Source of the DNA: Megaustenia siamemsis
Taxonomy: Eukaryota; Mollusca; Gastropoda; Stylommatophora; Ariophantidae
Direction of reading: 5' to 3'
DNA: 64,000 bases
NCBI GenBank assembly: GCA_032433765.1
Contig: JAVIAB010000102.1
Span: forward strand, 9,942,491 to 10,006,490
The first letter of the stretch is position 1. Every line of letters starts with the position of its first letter. Both the position numbers and the translations under genes were made by a program. Below, in pieces: positions 42,600 through 54,329 of the stretch. A model generated the notes under the pieces. It made no database searches. It worked only from the letters and a program-made list of their open reading frames with translations, and had not been told where the DNA came from.

Positions 42600-43830
42600 G
42601 GTAGACCTGCTGTACCTGAAGAAAAATGTCTAGATATCCAAGACATAATCTTGAAAAGTCCAAGCAAATCCTTAAGAAAAATGTCGCAACAAGTGAACGT
42701 ATCAGTGGGCACAGCGCACACAATTCTTAAACACCGTTTACATTTTTATCCATACAGGATTTCTGTTGTGTCTGAGCTAAAAGAGTGTGACTATCAATCC
42801 AGGGTCAACTACTGCATGTGGGTTCAAGCATTTTTAGCTGAAGTAGACGAATCGATTCTTGATGTAACATTCTTCTCTGATGAGGCATGGCTTCAACTAT
42901 CTGGATGCGTTACTAGCCAAAATAATCGTATTTGGAGCAGTTTTAATCGCAATGCATTTCATGAAGTGTCTCTACACGATACAGAAATTGGGGTATGGTG
43001 TGCCGTCAGTAGAATACGTTTAACTGGACCAATTTTCTTCTATCCATCTATCTATTGACTTTTCGAGCCGTAGCCGGCCCATATGGTGTAGACTAAGATA
43101 CTCCTTCTCTTATCTAAATTTTTATTCTAGCAGTTTTCAATTCTTTTAAAGATATTTTATCAAATAGCTCCATTTGTCTCTGTTCTGCGCAAGCAGCTCT
43201 ATCTCATTGAGGGAATCGATTCCTGCTGCTCTTGCCACTCTCATCAGTGTTCTTCTCAGTGTCTCTCTGCGTCTTTCTCTTTTCCGCTTACCTGTTGTTT
43301 CCCGCATCAAGGCCTGTTTTGCTATTCGATTATTATCTCTCCTCATGACATGTCCAACATATGACCATCGTCTTTTCTTGATTACTGAAGATATTAGTGG
43401 GTGATTGGCGACATTGTCTTCTACAACACTATTAATGCCGATCGGTACCGTTCTGATATACTGGAACTTTTGTTAGAACAGCTGAATGAACATGAAATTG
43501 AGGAAGCGTCGTTCCAGCAAGATGGTGCAGCTGCACACACAGCTATAGCATCACTGCATTTTTTGGAGAACATTTTCACAAATCGTATAATATCAGATGG
43601 AATTTGGCCCCCAGATCTAACAACATTAGGTTATTATCTATGGGTTTCTTGAAAGGAAATCTTTTCAAAAATAATGTACACACAAATGAGGGCCTGAAAG
43701 AATCAATAAGAATTACCATTCAAGAAATAACAACAGACACGTTACTGAAGGTATTTGACAATATGAAGAGACATGTACAGTCATGTCTTGAAGCCCGTGG
43801 TGGACATTTACAACACCTTTTACAATGAAT
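42600..43830 (+). pseudogene. Mariner/Tc1-superfamily transposase remnant, split by a LINE fragment
   Basis: Transposase-like cut-and-paste DNA transposon protein. The first half (42600-43045) has a second-HTH segment GRPAVPEE..., SPSKSLRKMSQQVNVSVGTA, then FFSDEAWLQLSG with the first catalytic Asp and EIGVWCAVSRIRLTGPIFF. The second half (43400-43828) has NTINADRYRSDILE, SFQQDGAAAHTAIASLHFLE with the second Asp, WPPDLTTLGYYLW at the third site and a C-terminal helix. The third acidic residue expected in 'DL..LDY.LW' is Gly, a residue or two is missing before it, and frameshifts occur near 43620-43650. A LINE-like fragment at about 43045-43398 interrupts it. No terminal repeats were found; the 5' end is cut off by the minisatellite at 42595. 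Non-functional. Confidence 0.85.
43045..43398 (-). mobile_element. LINE-like fragment inside mariner
   Basis: The minus strand encodes MRRDNNRIAKQALMRET, KRKRERRRETLRRTLM and AGIDSLNEIELLAQNRDKW, which resembles a non-LTR C-terminal tail ('HVMRR...'). It separates the two transposase halves. Confidence 0.6.
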
Positions 43831-43991
43831 ATTCTATTGGTACTTCACAGATAGCTCAATACAGCATTAGACCATACCAGTAACTATTTTAAGTAATTTA
43901 ATGACTTTTTCAGCACAGTTTTTGATGACAACATTTCCTTTTTTTTTTCAAATGTGTTCTATATACAAAGTGTAGTGAGACTTCACGAACA

Positions 43992-43995
<4 letters not shown>

Positions 43996-44079
<84 letters not shown>

Positions 44080-44080
44080 A
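43996..44080. repeat. (TA)n microsatellite
   Basis: Pure TA with one AA interruption, about 40 bp from the P450 splice donor at 44119. Confidence 0.95.
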
Positions 44081-44119
44081 TCAACACATAATAAAGAAAC
44101 AAAATAAAAGGGAACTCAC

Positions 44120-44201
44120 TCCTGCCGGTACTTTGTATCCACCCAGAACAACATCTTTAGGTAACACTCTCCTTGTTCCAGTCATTGTAGGATACAACAA
44201 T
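44120..44201 (-). CDS. Cytochrome P450, exon after the K-helix
   Basis: An 82-nt minus-strand exon: one base, then 27 codons encoding LLYPTMTGTRRVLPKDVVLG and GYKVPAG, ending in phase 0 at donor GTGAGT (+ strand 44114-44119). The acceptor is CCATTAG at 44202-44203 and beyond. 'YPT..G..R.L..D..LGGY.(I/V)P.G' is the strongly conserved strand pair after the K-helix of mitochondrial-clan P450s. The exon requires a phase-2 partner upstream, but the exon at 57024 ends in phase 1. Either one base has been lost, a tiny exon is missing, or 57024 belongs to another P450 copy. Confidence 0.82.
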
Positions 44202-44435
44202 CTAATGGAATCAGTTGTCTATTAAAATCACGTTGTACAGCTAATATGAGGTAGTATCAAACGTTTATCTCAAATTATCTATATTCAAATCATTATCAAT
44301 GTTAGAAAACATGCCCTAAAAGTGCTACAAAGAAACTGTCCTACTATATGGAAGCGAATCATGGACGATAAGTAAGCTAATGTAAAAGGTAAAGTACGAG
44401 ACTTAAATCGGCGTCTTAGCACGCAAATTTTCACC

Positions 44436-45420
44436 CCATGTGTAAAATGTATGGTCACTAACACCATATTCTCTATACGTCACTTGACGTGACGGGTCAC
44501 TAACACCATATTCTCTATACGCCACTTGGCGTGACGGGTCACTAACACCATATTCTCTATACGCCACTTGACGTGACGGGTCACTAACACCATATTCTCT
44601 ATACGCCACTTGACGTGACGGGTCACTAACACCATATTCTCTATACGCCACTTGGCGTGACGGGTCACTAACACCATATTCTCTATACGCCACTTGGCGT
44701 GACAGGTCACTAACACCATATTCTCTATACGCCACTTGACGTGACGGGTCACTAACACCATATTCTCTATACGCCACTTGACGTGACGGGTCACTAACAC
44801 CATATTCTCTATACGCCACTTGGCGTGACGGGTCACTAACACCATATTCTCTATACGCCACTTGGCGTGACGGGTCACTAACACCATATTCTCTATACGC
44901 CACTTGGCGTGACGGGTCACTAACACCATATTCTCTATACGCCACTTGACGTGACGGGTCACTAACACCATATTCTCTATACGCCACTTGGCGTGACGGG
45001 TCACTAACACCATATTCTCTATACGCCACTTGACGTGACGGGTCACTAACACCATATTCTCTATACGCCACTTGACGTGACGGGTCACTAACACCATATT
45101 CTCTATACGCCACTTGGCGTGACGGGTCACTAACACCATATTCTCTATACGTCACTTGGCGTGACGGGTCACTAACACCATATTCCCTATACGCCACTTG
45201 ACGTGACGGGTCACTAACACCATATTCTCTATACGTCACTTGGCGTGACGGGTCACTAACACCATATTCTCTATACGCCACTTGACGTGACGGGTCACTA
45301 ACACCATATTCTCTATACGTCACTTGACGTGACGGGTCACTAACACCATATTCTCTATACGCCACTTGACGTGACGGGTCACTAACACCATATTCTCTAT
45401 ACGCCACTTGGCGTGACGGG
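44436..45420 (+). repeat. 42-bp minisatellite from the SINE-1 3' end
   Basis: About 23 units, each 'gggtcactaacaccatattc' + 'tctatacgccacttggcgtga' cut as 'tctatacgcc' + 'acttggcgtgac'. The unit is the terminal 42 bp of SINE-1 including its palindrome. The array starts inside a SINE-1 body ('gtaaaatgtatggtcac') and lacks a head. 42 is a multiple of three, so long open frames exist on the minus strand. Confidence 0.95.
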
Positions 45421-45439
45421 ATCTTTAATATTTTTTATT

Positions 45440-46125
45440 ACTTATGATCATAAACAAAGAAAATACTCAAAACAAAACCTACAAGTGGATATCAAATGTG
45501 AAGGAATAGACCTGGAGACAGTTCACAACGACAACTACCGTGGACATACTATAACCAGTGATGGGAAATGTGCAACTGAAATAAACAAAAGAATAGAAAT
45601 GGCAAAAAGAAATTTTAATGTCAAGAAATTTATGCAAACATCAAAACAAATAGCACAGGGCTAAAACTAAGAATAGCGAAATGTTATATATCTTCTCAAC
45701 ATTCCTATATGGTGCAAAAACATGGACAATAGGCAAGCAATTAGAACAGAAAATTGGACCCTTTGAAATGTGGTTATATAGAAGAATAGGTAGAATTGGA
45801 TGGAAAGAAAAGAAAACAAATGATGAAGTCTTAAAACAATTAAAATGAAAAGAGAACTACTAAACCCTACTAAACACAATTCACACAAGATAAATGCGAT
45901 TTTTGGGGCATGTTAAAAAACACATCAGCCTACTAAAAGTAATCTTGGAGGGGAAAATACAAGGTAAAAGAGGCATAGGCAGACCAAGACTAACATGGAC
46001 GAGTAACATCAAAAGGTGGACAAGTCAGCCTATGACAACCTGCGCCATCAAAGCAAGAGACAGTGGAATGGCGCTCCATGGTAGCCAACCTTCTTTGCGA
46101 AGACGGCACTCGATGAGGATGAAAA
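45440..46125 (+). mobile_element. LINE family B, 3' portion
   Basis: Encodes GIDLETVHNDNYRGHTITSD, KRIEMAKRNFNVKKF, the IYRRIGRIGWKEK box and FLGHVKKHISLLKVILEGK. Two frameshifts near 45665 and 45845. Confidence 0.8.
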
Positions 46126-46283
46126 ATTTATCAGTGCATTGACTTTACCTGTCTTTAATTTTTTTAAAATTTAGTATGATTGAACATGATGTAGTCGATC
46201 TCAAAATGTTAAATTATGTAATGACGAGAGAATCTAAGCACACATGCATTTGTCTAACATAAAATGAGATTAACTGAGAACAC

Positions 46284-46450
<167 letters not shown>

Positions 46451-46490
46451 GCTAGATACCTAACTAACTAACTAACTAACTAACTAACTT

Positions 46491-46678
<188 letters not shown>

Positions 46679-46779
46679 GATACCTAACTAAATAACTAAC
46701 TAACTAACTAACTAACTAACTAGCTAGATACCTAACTAAATAACTAACTAACTAACTAACTAACTAACTAGCTAGATAC

Positions 46780-46849
<70 letters not shown>

Positions 46850-46850
46850 T

Positions 46851-46886
<36 letters not shown>

Positions 46887-46895
46887 GCTAGATAC

Positions 46896-46959
<64 letters not shown>

Positions 46960-46992
46960 TTAACTAACTAACTAACTAAGTAAGTAAGTAAA

Positions 46993-47042
<50 letters not shown>

Positions 47043-47072
47043 GCTAACTAACTAAGTAAGTAAATTAGTAAT

Positions 47073-47192
<120 letters not shown>

Positions 47193-47200
47193 AAACAAAC

Positions 47201-47254
<54 letters not shown>

Positions 47255-47355
47255 GCTAGATACCTAACTAACTAACTAGCTAGATACCTAACTAACTAAC
47301 TAACTAACTAAGTAAGTAAGTTACTAACTAACTAACTAACTAACTAGCTAGATAC

Positions 47356-47392
<37 letters not shown>

Positions 47393-47424
47393 AAACAAAC
47401 TAACTAACTAACTAACTAACTAAC

Positions 47425-47527
<103 letters not shown>

Positions 47528-47588
47528 GTAACTAACTAACTAACTAACTAACTAAGTAAGAAAATTACTAACTAACTAACTAACTATA

Positions 47589-47622
<34 letters not shown>

Positions 47623-47646
47623 GCTAACTAACTAAGTAAGTAAATT

Positions 47647-47678
<32 letters not shown>

Positions 47679-48129
47679 GCTAACTAACTAAGTAAGTAAA
47701 TTACTAACTAACTAAATAAATAAATAACCAATTAACTAACTAGCTGCCTAGCTAACTAATTAACTAGATAACTTGCTAGATACCTAACTAACTAACTAAC
47801 TAGCTAACTAAGTAATTTACTAGCTAACTACCTAACTATCTAACGTGCTAGCTAACTAAGTAACTAACTAACTAGCTAGCTAACAAACTAACTAACTAAC
47901 TTGCTAACTAACTAACTAATTAGCTAACTAACTAGCTAGCAAACTAACTATTTAACTAACTACGAAGATAACTAACTAACTGGCTAGATAACTAACTAAT
48001 TACTTAACTAGCTAGCTGACTAACTAACTAACTAGCTAAATAGCTAGCTAACGAACTAATTAGCTAGCTAGCTAACGAACTAATTAGCTAGCTAGCTAAT
48101 TAACTAACTAGCTAACTAATTAACTAACT

Positions 48130-48525
48130 CATCATCATGTGCCTTACCGGTTGGTGTAGGTGATCATGTCCCTCCACAATCTTCTATCTACAGTGCATTG
48201 TATCAGTTCTGTTGTTGACTGTTTTTCATGCCACGACACCAAGCTACCCTGTATTTTCTCTCTTTGTCGCCCGCGATCTCTCTTTCCTTTTATTTTGCCA
48301 GTTGTAACCAAGTATTCCAACTTTCCTCTTCTCATGATGTGCCCGAAAAATGTTGATTGCTTCTTTCTGATATATTTTTAAGAGCTCCCTTTTTGTGTTG
48401 GCCTCTTTGAGAACGTCCTCATTGGTCTTTTTAGCTGTCCAGGAAACTTTCAACATTCTTTGGAGAAATCCCATCTCTGTAGCCTCTAACCGTCTTTTCA
48501 TTTGTTTGTCTACTGTCCAAGATAA
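48130..48525 (-). mobile_element. LINE family C, 5'-truncated, in the TAAC tract
   Basis: The CAT-triplet 3' end joins the tetranucleotide directly (taactaactCATCATCAT). The minus strand encodes MKRRLEATEMGFLQRMLK and downstream tail codons. The end truncates at 'gtccaaga|taactaac'. Confidence 0.85.
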
Positions 48526-49333
48526 CTAACTAACTAGCTAGCTAATTAACTAACAAACAAACTAGCTGTCTAATTGAATAAATAACTAACTAGCTAGCTA
48601 ATTAACTAACTAACTAACTAATTAACTAATTATCTAGCTAATTAACTAACTAACTAGCTAACTAATTAACTAACTAATTACCTAACTAACTAACTAGCTA
48701 GCTATCTAATTAACTAACTAACTAACTAGCTAGTTAATTAACTAACTAACTAAGTAGCTAGCTAATTAACTAACTAGCTAATTAACTAACTTGCTAGCTA
48801 ATTAACAAACTAACTAACTAAATAGCTAATTAACCTACTAGCTAGCTAATTAACTAACTAACTAACTAGCTAGCTAATTAACTAACTAACTAGCTAGCTA
48901 ATTAACTAACTAACTAACTAACTAACTAGCTAGCTAGTTAACTAACTAACTAACTAACTAGCTAGCTATTTAACTAACTAAATAACTAGCTAGCTAATTA
49001 AATAACTAACTAACTAGCTACCTAGCTAGCTAACTAACTAACTAACTAACTAGCTAGCTAACTAACTAGCTATCTAACTAACTAACTAACTAGTTAACTA
49101 GTTAACTAACTAACTAACTAGATAACTAACTAACTCGCTAGCTAACTAACTAGCTAGCTAATTAACTAACTAACTAGCTAGCTAATTAAATAACTAACTA
49201 GCTAGCTAATTATTTAACTAACTAACTAGCTACCTAATCAACTAACTAACTAACTAATTTGCTAGCTAATTAACTAACTAACTAACTAGCGAACTAACTA
49301 AGTAGCTAGCTAATTAACTAACTAACTAACTAA

Positions 49334-49982
49334 AGAAAAAGACAGCACCTCAGTGCAAAATAAAGACAAGTGGAACAATATTAAAACAGGTAAATTAATT
49401 TAAATATTTGGGAACTTTGTTAACCTCAGACGGAAGATGTACAAAAGAGGTGAGATGTAGAATGGCCCAGGCAAAAGCAGCTTTACAAAAAATGAGGAAA
49501 ATACTATGCAATCCATTTTTGACAATAGACACAAGAAAAAGAGTTCTTAAATGTTAAGTAGAGCAAGTCTTAACATATGGATGTGAATCATGGACAATGG
49601 GACAACAGACAAGAAAATCACTGGAGTCTGTAGAAATGTGGTTTTACAGAAGAATGTTGAGAATACCATGGACTTGGAACAGAAGAGTAATGAAGAGGTT
49701 CTGAGAGAGGTCAAAGCAAAAGGAGAGCTAATTTCCAATGTTAGGAAGAAACAATCATAATTTTTTGGCCATGTAATGAGCAGAGAACAGCTGGAATATA
49801 TTGTAACAACAGGAAAAATTGAGGGACGAAGAGATAGAGGGAAGCAAAGAGAAAAATAACAGACAGCTTAAGAGAATTGCATGCAGAAGGTCAACAACAG
49901 AAATGATAAATAGCTGCCGAGATCAAAAGTTATGGAGAGACATGATCACCTACGCCACTAGGCCTGGTACTTGATGATGATG
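49334..49982 (+). mobile_element. LINE family A, 5'-truncated, in the TAAC tract
   Basis: Starts 'aaagaaaaagacagcacctc' and ends in 'acttgatgatgatgat' followed by ctaact. It encodes CRMAQAKAALQKMRKIL-like and later family A codons with stops. Confidence 0.85.
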
Positions 49983-50436
49983 ATCTAACTAGCTAGGTAA
50001 TTAACTAACTAACTAAATAGCTAGGTAATTAACTAACTAACTAAATAGCTAGCTAATTAACTAACTAACTAACTAACTAGCTAATTAACTAACTATCTAA
50101 CTAACTAACTAGCTAAATAGCTAGCTAGCTAACTAACTAACTAGCTAGCTAACTAACTAACTAACTAACTAGCTAGCGAGCTAGCTAACTAACTAGCTAG
50201 CTAAGTAGCCCGCTAATTAACTAACTAACTAACTAGCTAGCTAACTAATTAACGATCTATCTAGCTAACCAGCTAATTAGATAATTAATTAACTAATTAA
50301 CTAACTAAATAACTTAATAATTAACTAACTAACTAATTAACTACCTAACTTACTAACTAACTAACTAATTAACTAACTAACTAATTAACTAACTAGCTAA
50401 CTAACTAATTAACTAATTAACTAACTAACTAAGTAT

Positions 50437-51183
50437 CCCCTTTGACGTCATGACAGACGGCTGGTAGCAAGCACTGATGATAAGTCAGTAGTTAAAGAAC
50501 CCACAGCAGTTAAAATCGAAAAAAGTAGGCCATAAATATGGCCGCTGCTCCAGCAAAATTGTCTGCATAAACCTACTCACACTGTGGTTCCCAGGCCGTG
50601 CTACGGAGTTCGCGTATGTGGGCCAGGATTATCCTCTGATTTTCTCGACATTCTCGGGGGAGATATCAGAGCACCTATAGGTTCGTCAAGTGTGCAGTGA
50701 TGACGATCCTAACAACTAATTATATTAAGCAACAAGTTGGCTACCAAACTATAGTCCGTCCAGAAATTCATAATCACACCTGAATTATTTTTGCGTGATA
50801 ACCATTTGTTATTTTGCTTTCAAAATTTGCATGCAATCTTAGAATATTGATGACGTTATAGAAATATTTTTTGCTCTGAGAAATTTGATCTAGTTTAAAA
50901 GTTTTCTTCTTTAGGCTATATTAAATTCACCCTGTTCGAATATGACACCATTTTAGGATATATACATTAATTTGGTGCGGTCGTTCACGTAAAATAGTTT
51001 GGCTATTGCAGAAACACTAACTTCAGGAAAATCCCGTGCACAAAACTGAATTGTTATTGAACGACATGACGCACCACGGCCTGGGCATTAATTACCGAAG
51101 GGAAGGCGTATCTTTATTAATTTTGTGAAGACTCAGTAGACAATTTTTTGACTTTAAATACCAACATTTATATCTAAATTACA
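50437..51183. other. Possible 5' flank of the DD83E transposon
   Basis: No ORF. 'ctatagtccgtccagaaatt' at about 50749 could be the start of a Tc1-type terminal inverted repeat preceding a TA, but no matching right end is visible. Confidence 0.3.
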
Positions 51184-52391
51184 ATGAGTTTGAAATGCAA
51201 ATTTATAACTCTGCAAAAAGTTACTGTTTTACTATATCAGCACTTCCTTAGGGAATCCAAGATGGGGCATTTATATTGTGATATTCATGACCCAGAGAGA
51301 CGAACGCAACTCGTTCTTGGTCTTAATAAATCGTCATTTTCTCGTTGGATTAAACAAGACTCAGAGTGCACTCATGTCAATCAAGGAAGGAAAAGGAAAG
51401 TCGACAGCTTTGACATGGATGTCATAAAACGTGAGATATTGAACATTTTTGCTAATAATGTACTTGTTACTCTCAGGAATTTGAAATTAAAATTGCATGC
51501 AGACTGCAATATTGACATTTCTAAAAGTACTCTATGGAAGATTGTGCGAGGAGCCGGCTTCACTTTCAGAAAAACTGTTGGGGTGCAGGAATATTATTTG
51601 TGAAAAACCACACTTGGTCATTGCTCGAAGCAAATACCTGAGACAGATTCGTGAGCTGTGGAGTAAACGGTATGATATTGTATATTTGGACGAATCATGA
51701 GTCAACGCACACCACACCTATGCTAAAGAATGGCAGTCAGTAAATGGCAAACTCGAAAGAACAATTCCGAGCAGCAAAGGCCAGCGCATTATATTAACGC
51801 ATGCTGGAAGCACTGAAAACAGCCTTGTCCATGATGCGGGACTTATTTTCCAATCAAAAAGTACCGATGAATGGAATGAATGGAAACATTTTCAGGCACT
51901 GGTTGGAGAACGATCTTTTACCAATCCTGGAGAGACCTTCATGCATAGTCATGGATAATGCATCATACCACAATGTCGTATCAGAGGAAGACAAAGTGCC
52001 TACTGCATCAAATACAAAAGAGCAAATTAGGACATGGCTTGCGAATGAAAATGTCAAATTTGACGACACATATTTAAAACCCGAATTGTTACAACTTATG
52101 AAGAATACGAATAAGAAAAAGGTGTACCATGTTGACAAAATCATTGAGAAATACGGCCACACCTCTCTTCGACTCCCTGCATATCATGCGCACCTTAATC
52201 CAATCGAACTTGTCTGGGCTCACGTCAAAGGACAAGTTGCAGAACAGAACAGGACGTTTAAAATGTGTGATGTTGAAGTTCTGACACGCGAGTCTCTCTC
52301 AAAAATAGACATTCCATTCTGGAAAAAGTGTGTTGAACATGTGCTGCGGGTGGAAGATGAGTACTGGAAACGAGTTTCCTTATGTTCCTAG
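51184..52391 (+). pseudogene. IS630-Tc1-mariner transposase with a long D-E spacing (DD83E, Sailor-like)
   Basis: Begins MSLKCKFITLQKVTVLLYQ and carries HTH-like segments (GLNKSSFSRWIKQ and SKSTLWKIVRGAGFTFRKT). The DDE core has YLDES (first Asp), CIVMDNASYHN (second Asp) and AHLNPIELVWAHVKG (Glu), with 83 residues between the second Asp and the Glu. Such a long insert is a hallmark, as I recall, of the DD82E 'Sailor' family; assignment here is inference. Breaks: a frameshift near 51590, a nonsense codon right after YLDES where Trp is expected, and a frame change near 51830. The right terminal repeat is absent because element Z begins right after the stop. Confidence 0.85.
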
Positions 52392-52790
52392 TCCGGCTTG
52401 TTGCTGGAACTACTAAATTTAGTGTTCTGTGCGAACTGTGAGCTGTGATTTTCATCCGGATCGTGTTTCGATATTCCGATTGATTACGGTGAATGATGAT
52501 ATCGTATGACGAAGGACAGTTCAGATGCGTTCACTTTCGGTTCGGTTACGCCTTATGTCTTTTGGCATGTATTGTAGCTACTATGACGGGGGACTGCCGC
52601 TGCCTTTTCTTTGAATCCTTCAATGAGATGAAATTTAATTAGGATGATTCCACTTTCACGGGCGGTTCAGCAATTATGGATTTTAATTCGGATGATTCCA
52701 CTGCCACGGGCGTTTGAACAATTATGGATTTATTTTGCTTGCAAGGATACCATGGCCTTCGAGCAACCATAACCATTTACAATTTGTATA
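52392..52790 (-). mobile_element. Element Z copy 5
   Basis: Starts 'gtccggcttgttgctggaac' immediately after the transposase stop. The right part holds a short internal duplication ('cacgggcgtttgaacaatta' beside 'cacgggcggttcagcaatta'). Confidence 0.78.
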
Positions 52791-52859
52791 TGTGGCTGCT
52801 CTTATTACTTTTGGCCAGGTAATGAGAAGGAAACAACAAGAACATATAATGATAGATTA

Positions 52860-53221
52860 ACTTTACTCTACCTCCCATTGGTGCTTCCGAAAAAAAAGAC
52901 TAACTAGTCTGGTCCAAACGAGTAGGGAAGGTAACCAGTACGCATAAATGTTATGTTGAAGGAGGATGTGTGGGGGTGAAAAGCGCAAACATCACGGCTA
53001 TGCCGTAAATTAGCGACGCAACGAACATACGCCCATTTAACATCATTTTAAGGACATCCGATGGAGAGGTGCATTATTTGACAACAAGTGAACCTATAAG
53101 AAAGGGAGGGGGGGCAGAACTGTATCTCCAACAACAGTCAAACGGGTACATGACATGAAGGTGAGAAAGAAAAAAAAAGAAAGAAAGAAAACTAAAATAC
53201 TAATTTGAGATGAAATAAATT
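52860..53221. other. Intron repeat-like sequence
   Basis: 'ccgtaaattagcgacgcaac' at about 53005 resembles 'tcgcaaattagcaacacagc' at about 56401, so these are two copies of one unidentified repeat. Confidence 0.45.
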
Positions 53222-53850
53222 ATGTGAAGTATGTCGGATCTTCAGAGACCTGTATATTTATGATATTTCGTTTTACGGGACAGATGTCAGATCTTTAGAG
53301 AGCTGTAGTTTTATGATATATCGTTTTACGGGACAGATGATAGATCTTTAGAGAGCTGTAGTTTTATGATATATCCTTTTACGGGACATATGTCAGATCT
53401 TCAGAGAGCTGTAGTTTTATGATATATCCTTTTACGGGACAGATGTCAGATCTTCAGAAAGCTGTAGTTTTATGATATATCCTTTTACGGGACAGATGTC
53501 AGATCTTCAGAGAGCTGTAGTTTTATGATATATCCTTTTACGGGACATATGTCAGATCTTCAGAGAGCTGTAGTTTTATGATATATCCTTTTACGGGACA
53601 GATGTCAGATCTTCAGAGAGCTGTAGTTTTATGATATATCGTTTTACGGGACAGATGTCAGATCTTCAGAGAGCTGTAGTTTTATGATATATCGTTTTAC
53701 GGCACATATGTCAGATCTTCAGAGAGCTGTAGTTTTATGATATATCGTTTTACGGGACAGATGTCAGATCTTCCGAGACCTGTAGATTTATGATATTTCG
53801 TTTACGGGATATAATGTCAGATCTTCAGAGAGCTGAAGTTTTATTTTTGG
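53222..53850 (+). repeat. 53-bp minisatellite
   Basis: About 12 units with 'gggacagatgtcagatcttc', 'agagagctgtagttttatga' and 'tatatcgttttac'. Isolated later units flank the LINE C insertion to 54160. Confidence 0.92.
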
Positions 53851-53968
53851 TTTTATGGGTAGAATGTCAGATCTAAGGTTGTGATTGTTCATGATTATTC
53901 CAATCAATTTAAGAAGGTAGTTTCCCATTCTTTTCCTTCTTGGCAGTGACTAGTAGTATGTCAGATCT

Positions 53969-54094
53969 ACTGGATAGCTTGGTGTCATGGAATAGAAAAC
54001 AGTCAACAACAGAACTGATACGATGCACTGTAGATAGAAGATTATGGAGGGACATGATCACCTATGCCAACCGGTAAGGCACATGATGATGATG
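53969..54094 (+). mobile_element. LINE family C, 126-bp 3' fragment
   Basis: Flanked by ATGTCAGATCT (53958-53968 and 54095-54105), which is also part of the 53-bp unit. It encodes the last family C codons (STTELIRCTVDRRLWRDM-type) and the ATG-triplet tail. Confidence 0.82.
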
Positions 54095-54329
54095 ATGTCA
54101 GATCTTCAGAAAGCTGTAGTTTTATGATAAATCGTTTTATGGGATATGATGTCAGATCTTTTGTAAAATTTTATTTATTAGAAAGCACTGCATGTAAGTT
54201 TATCCAAATGAATTGAGAGGTTTGTAGCAGAAGACGTCAGTCTTTGGACAAGAAGGTCTCAGTTCGAACCGTGACATTGGTGGTGGGAATATTTCCTTTC
54301 GAATCTATGGTTTCTTCGCGCGTTACCCT

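Noticed and set aside
44403..45407. 334-codon minus-strand open frame with a 14-residue repeat (REYGVSDPSRQV type)
   Set aside because: It is the 42-bp SINE-tail satellite read in a frame without stops; 42 is divisible by three, several frames are open, and there is no start context or non-repeat domain.
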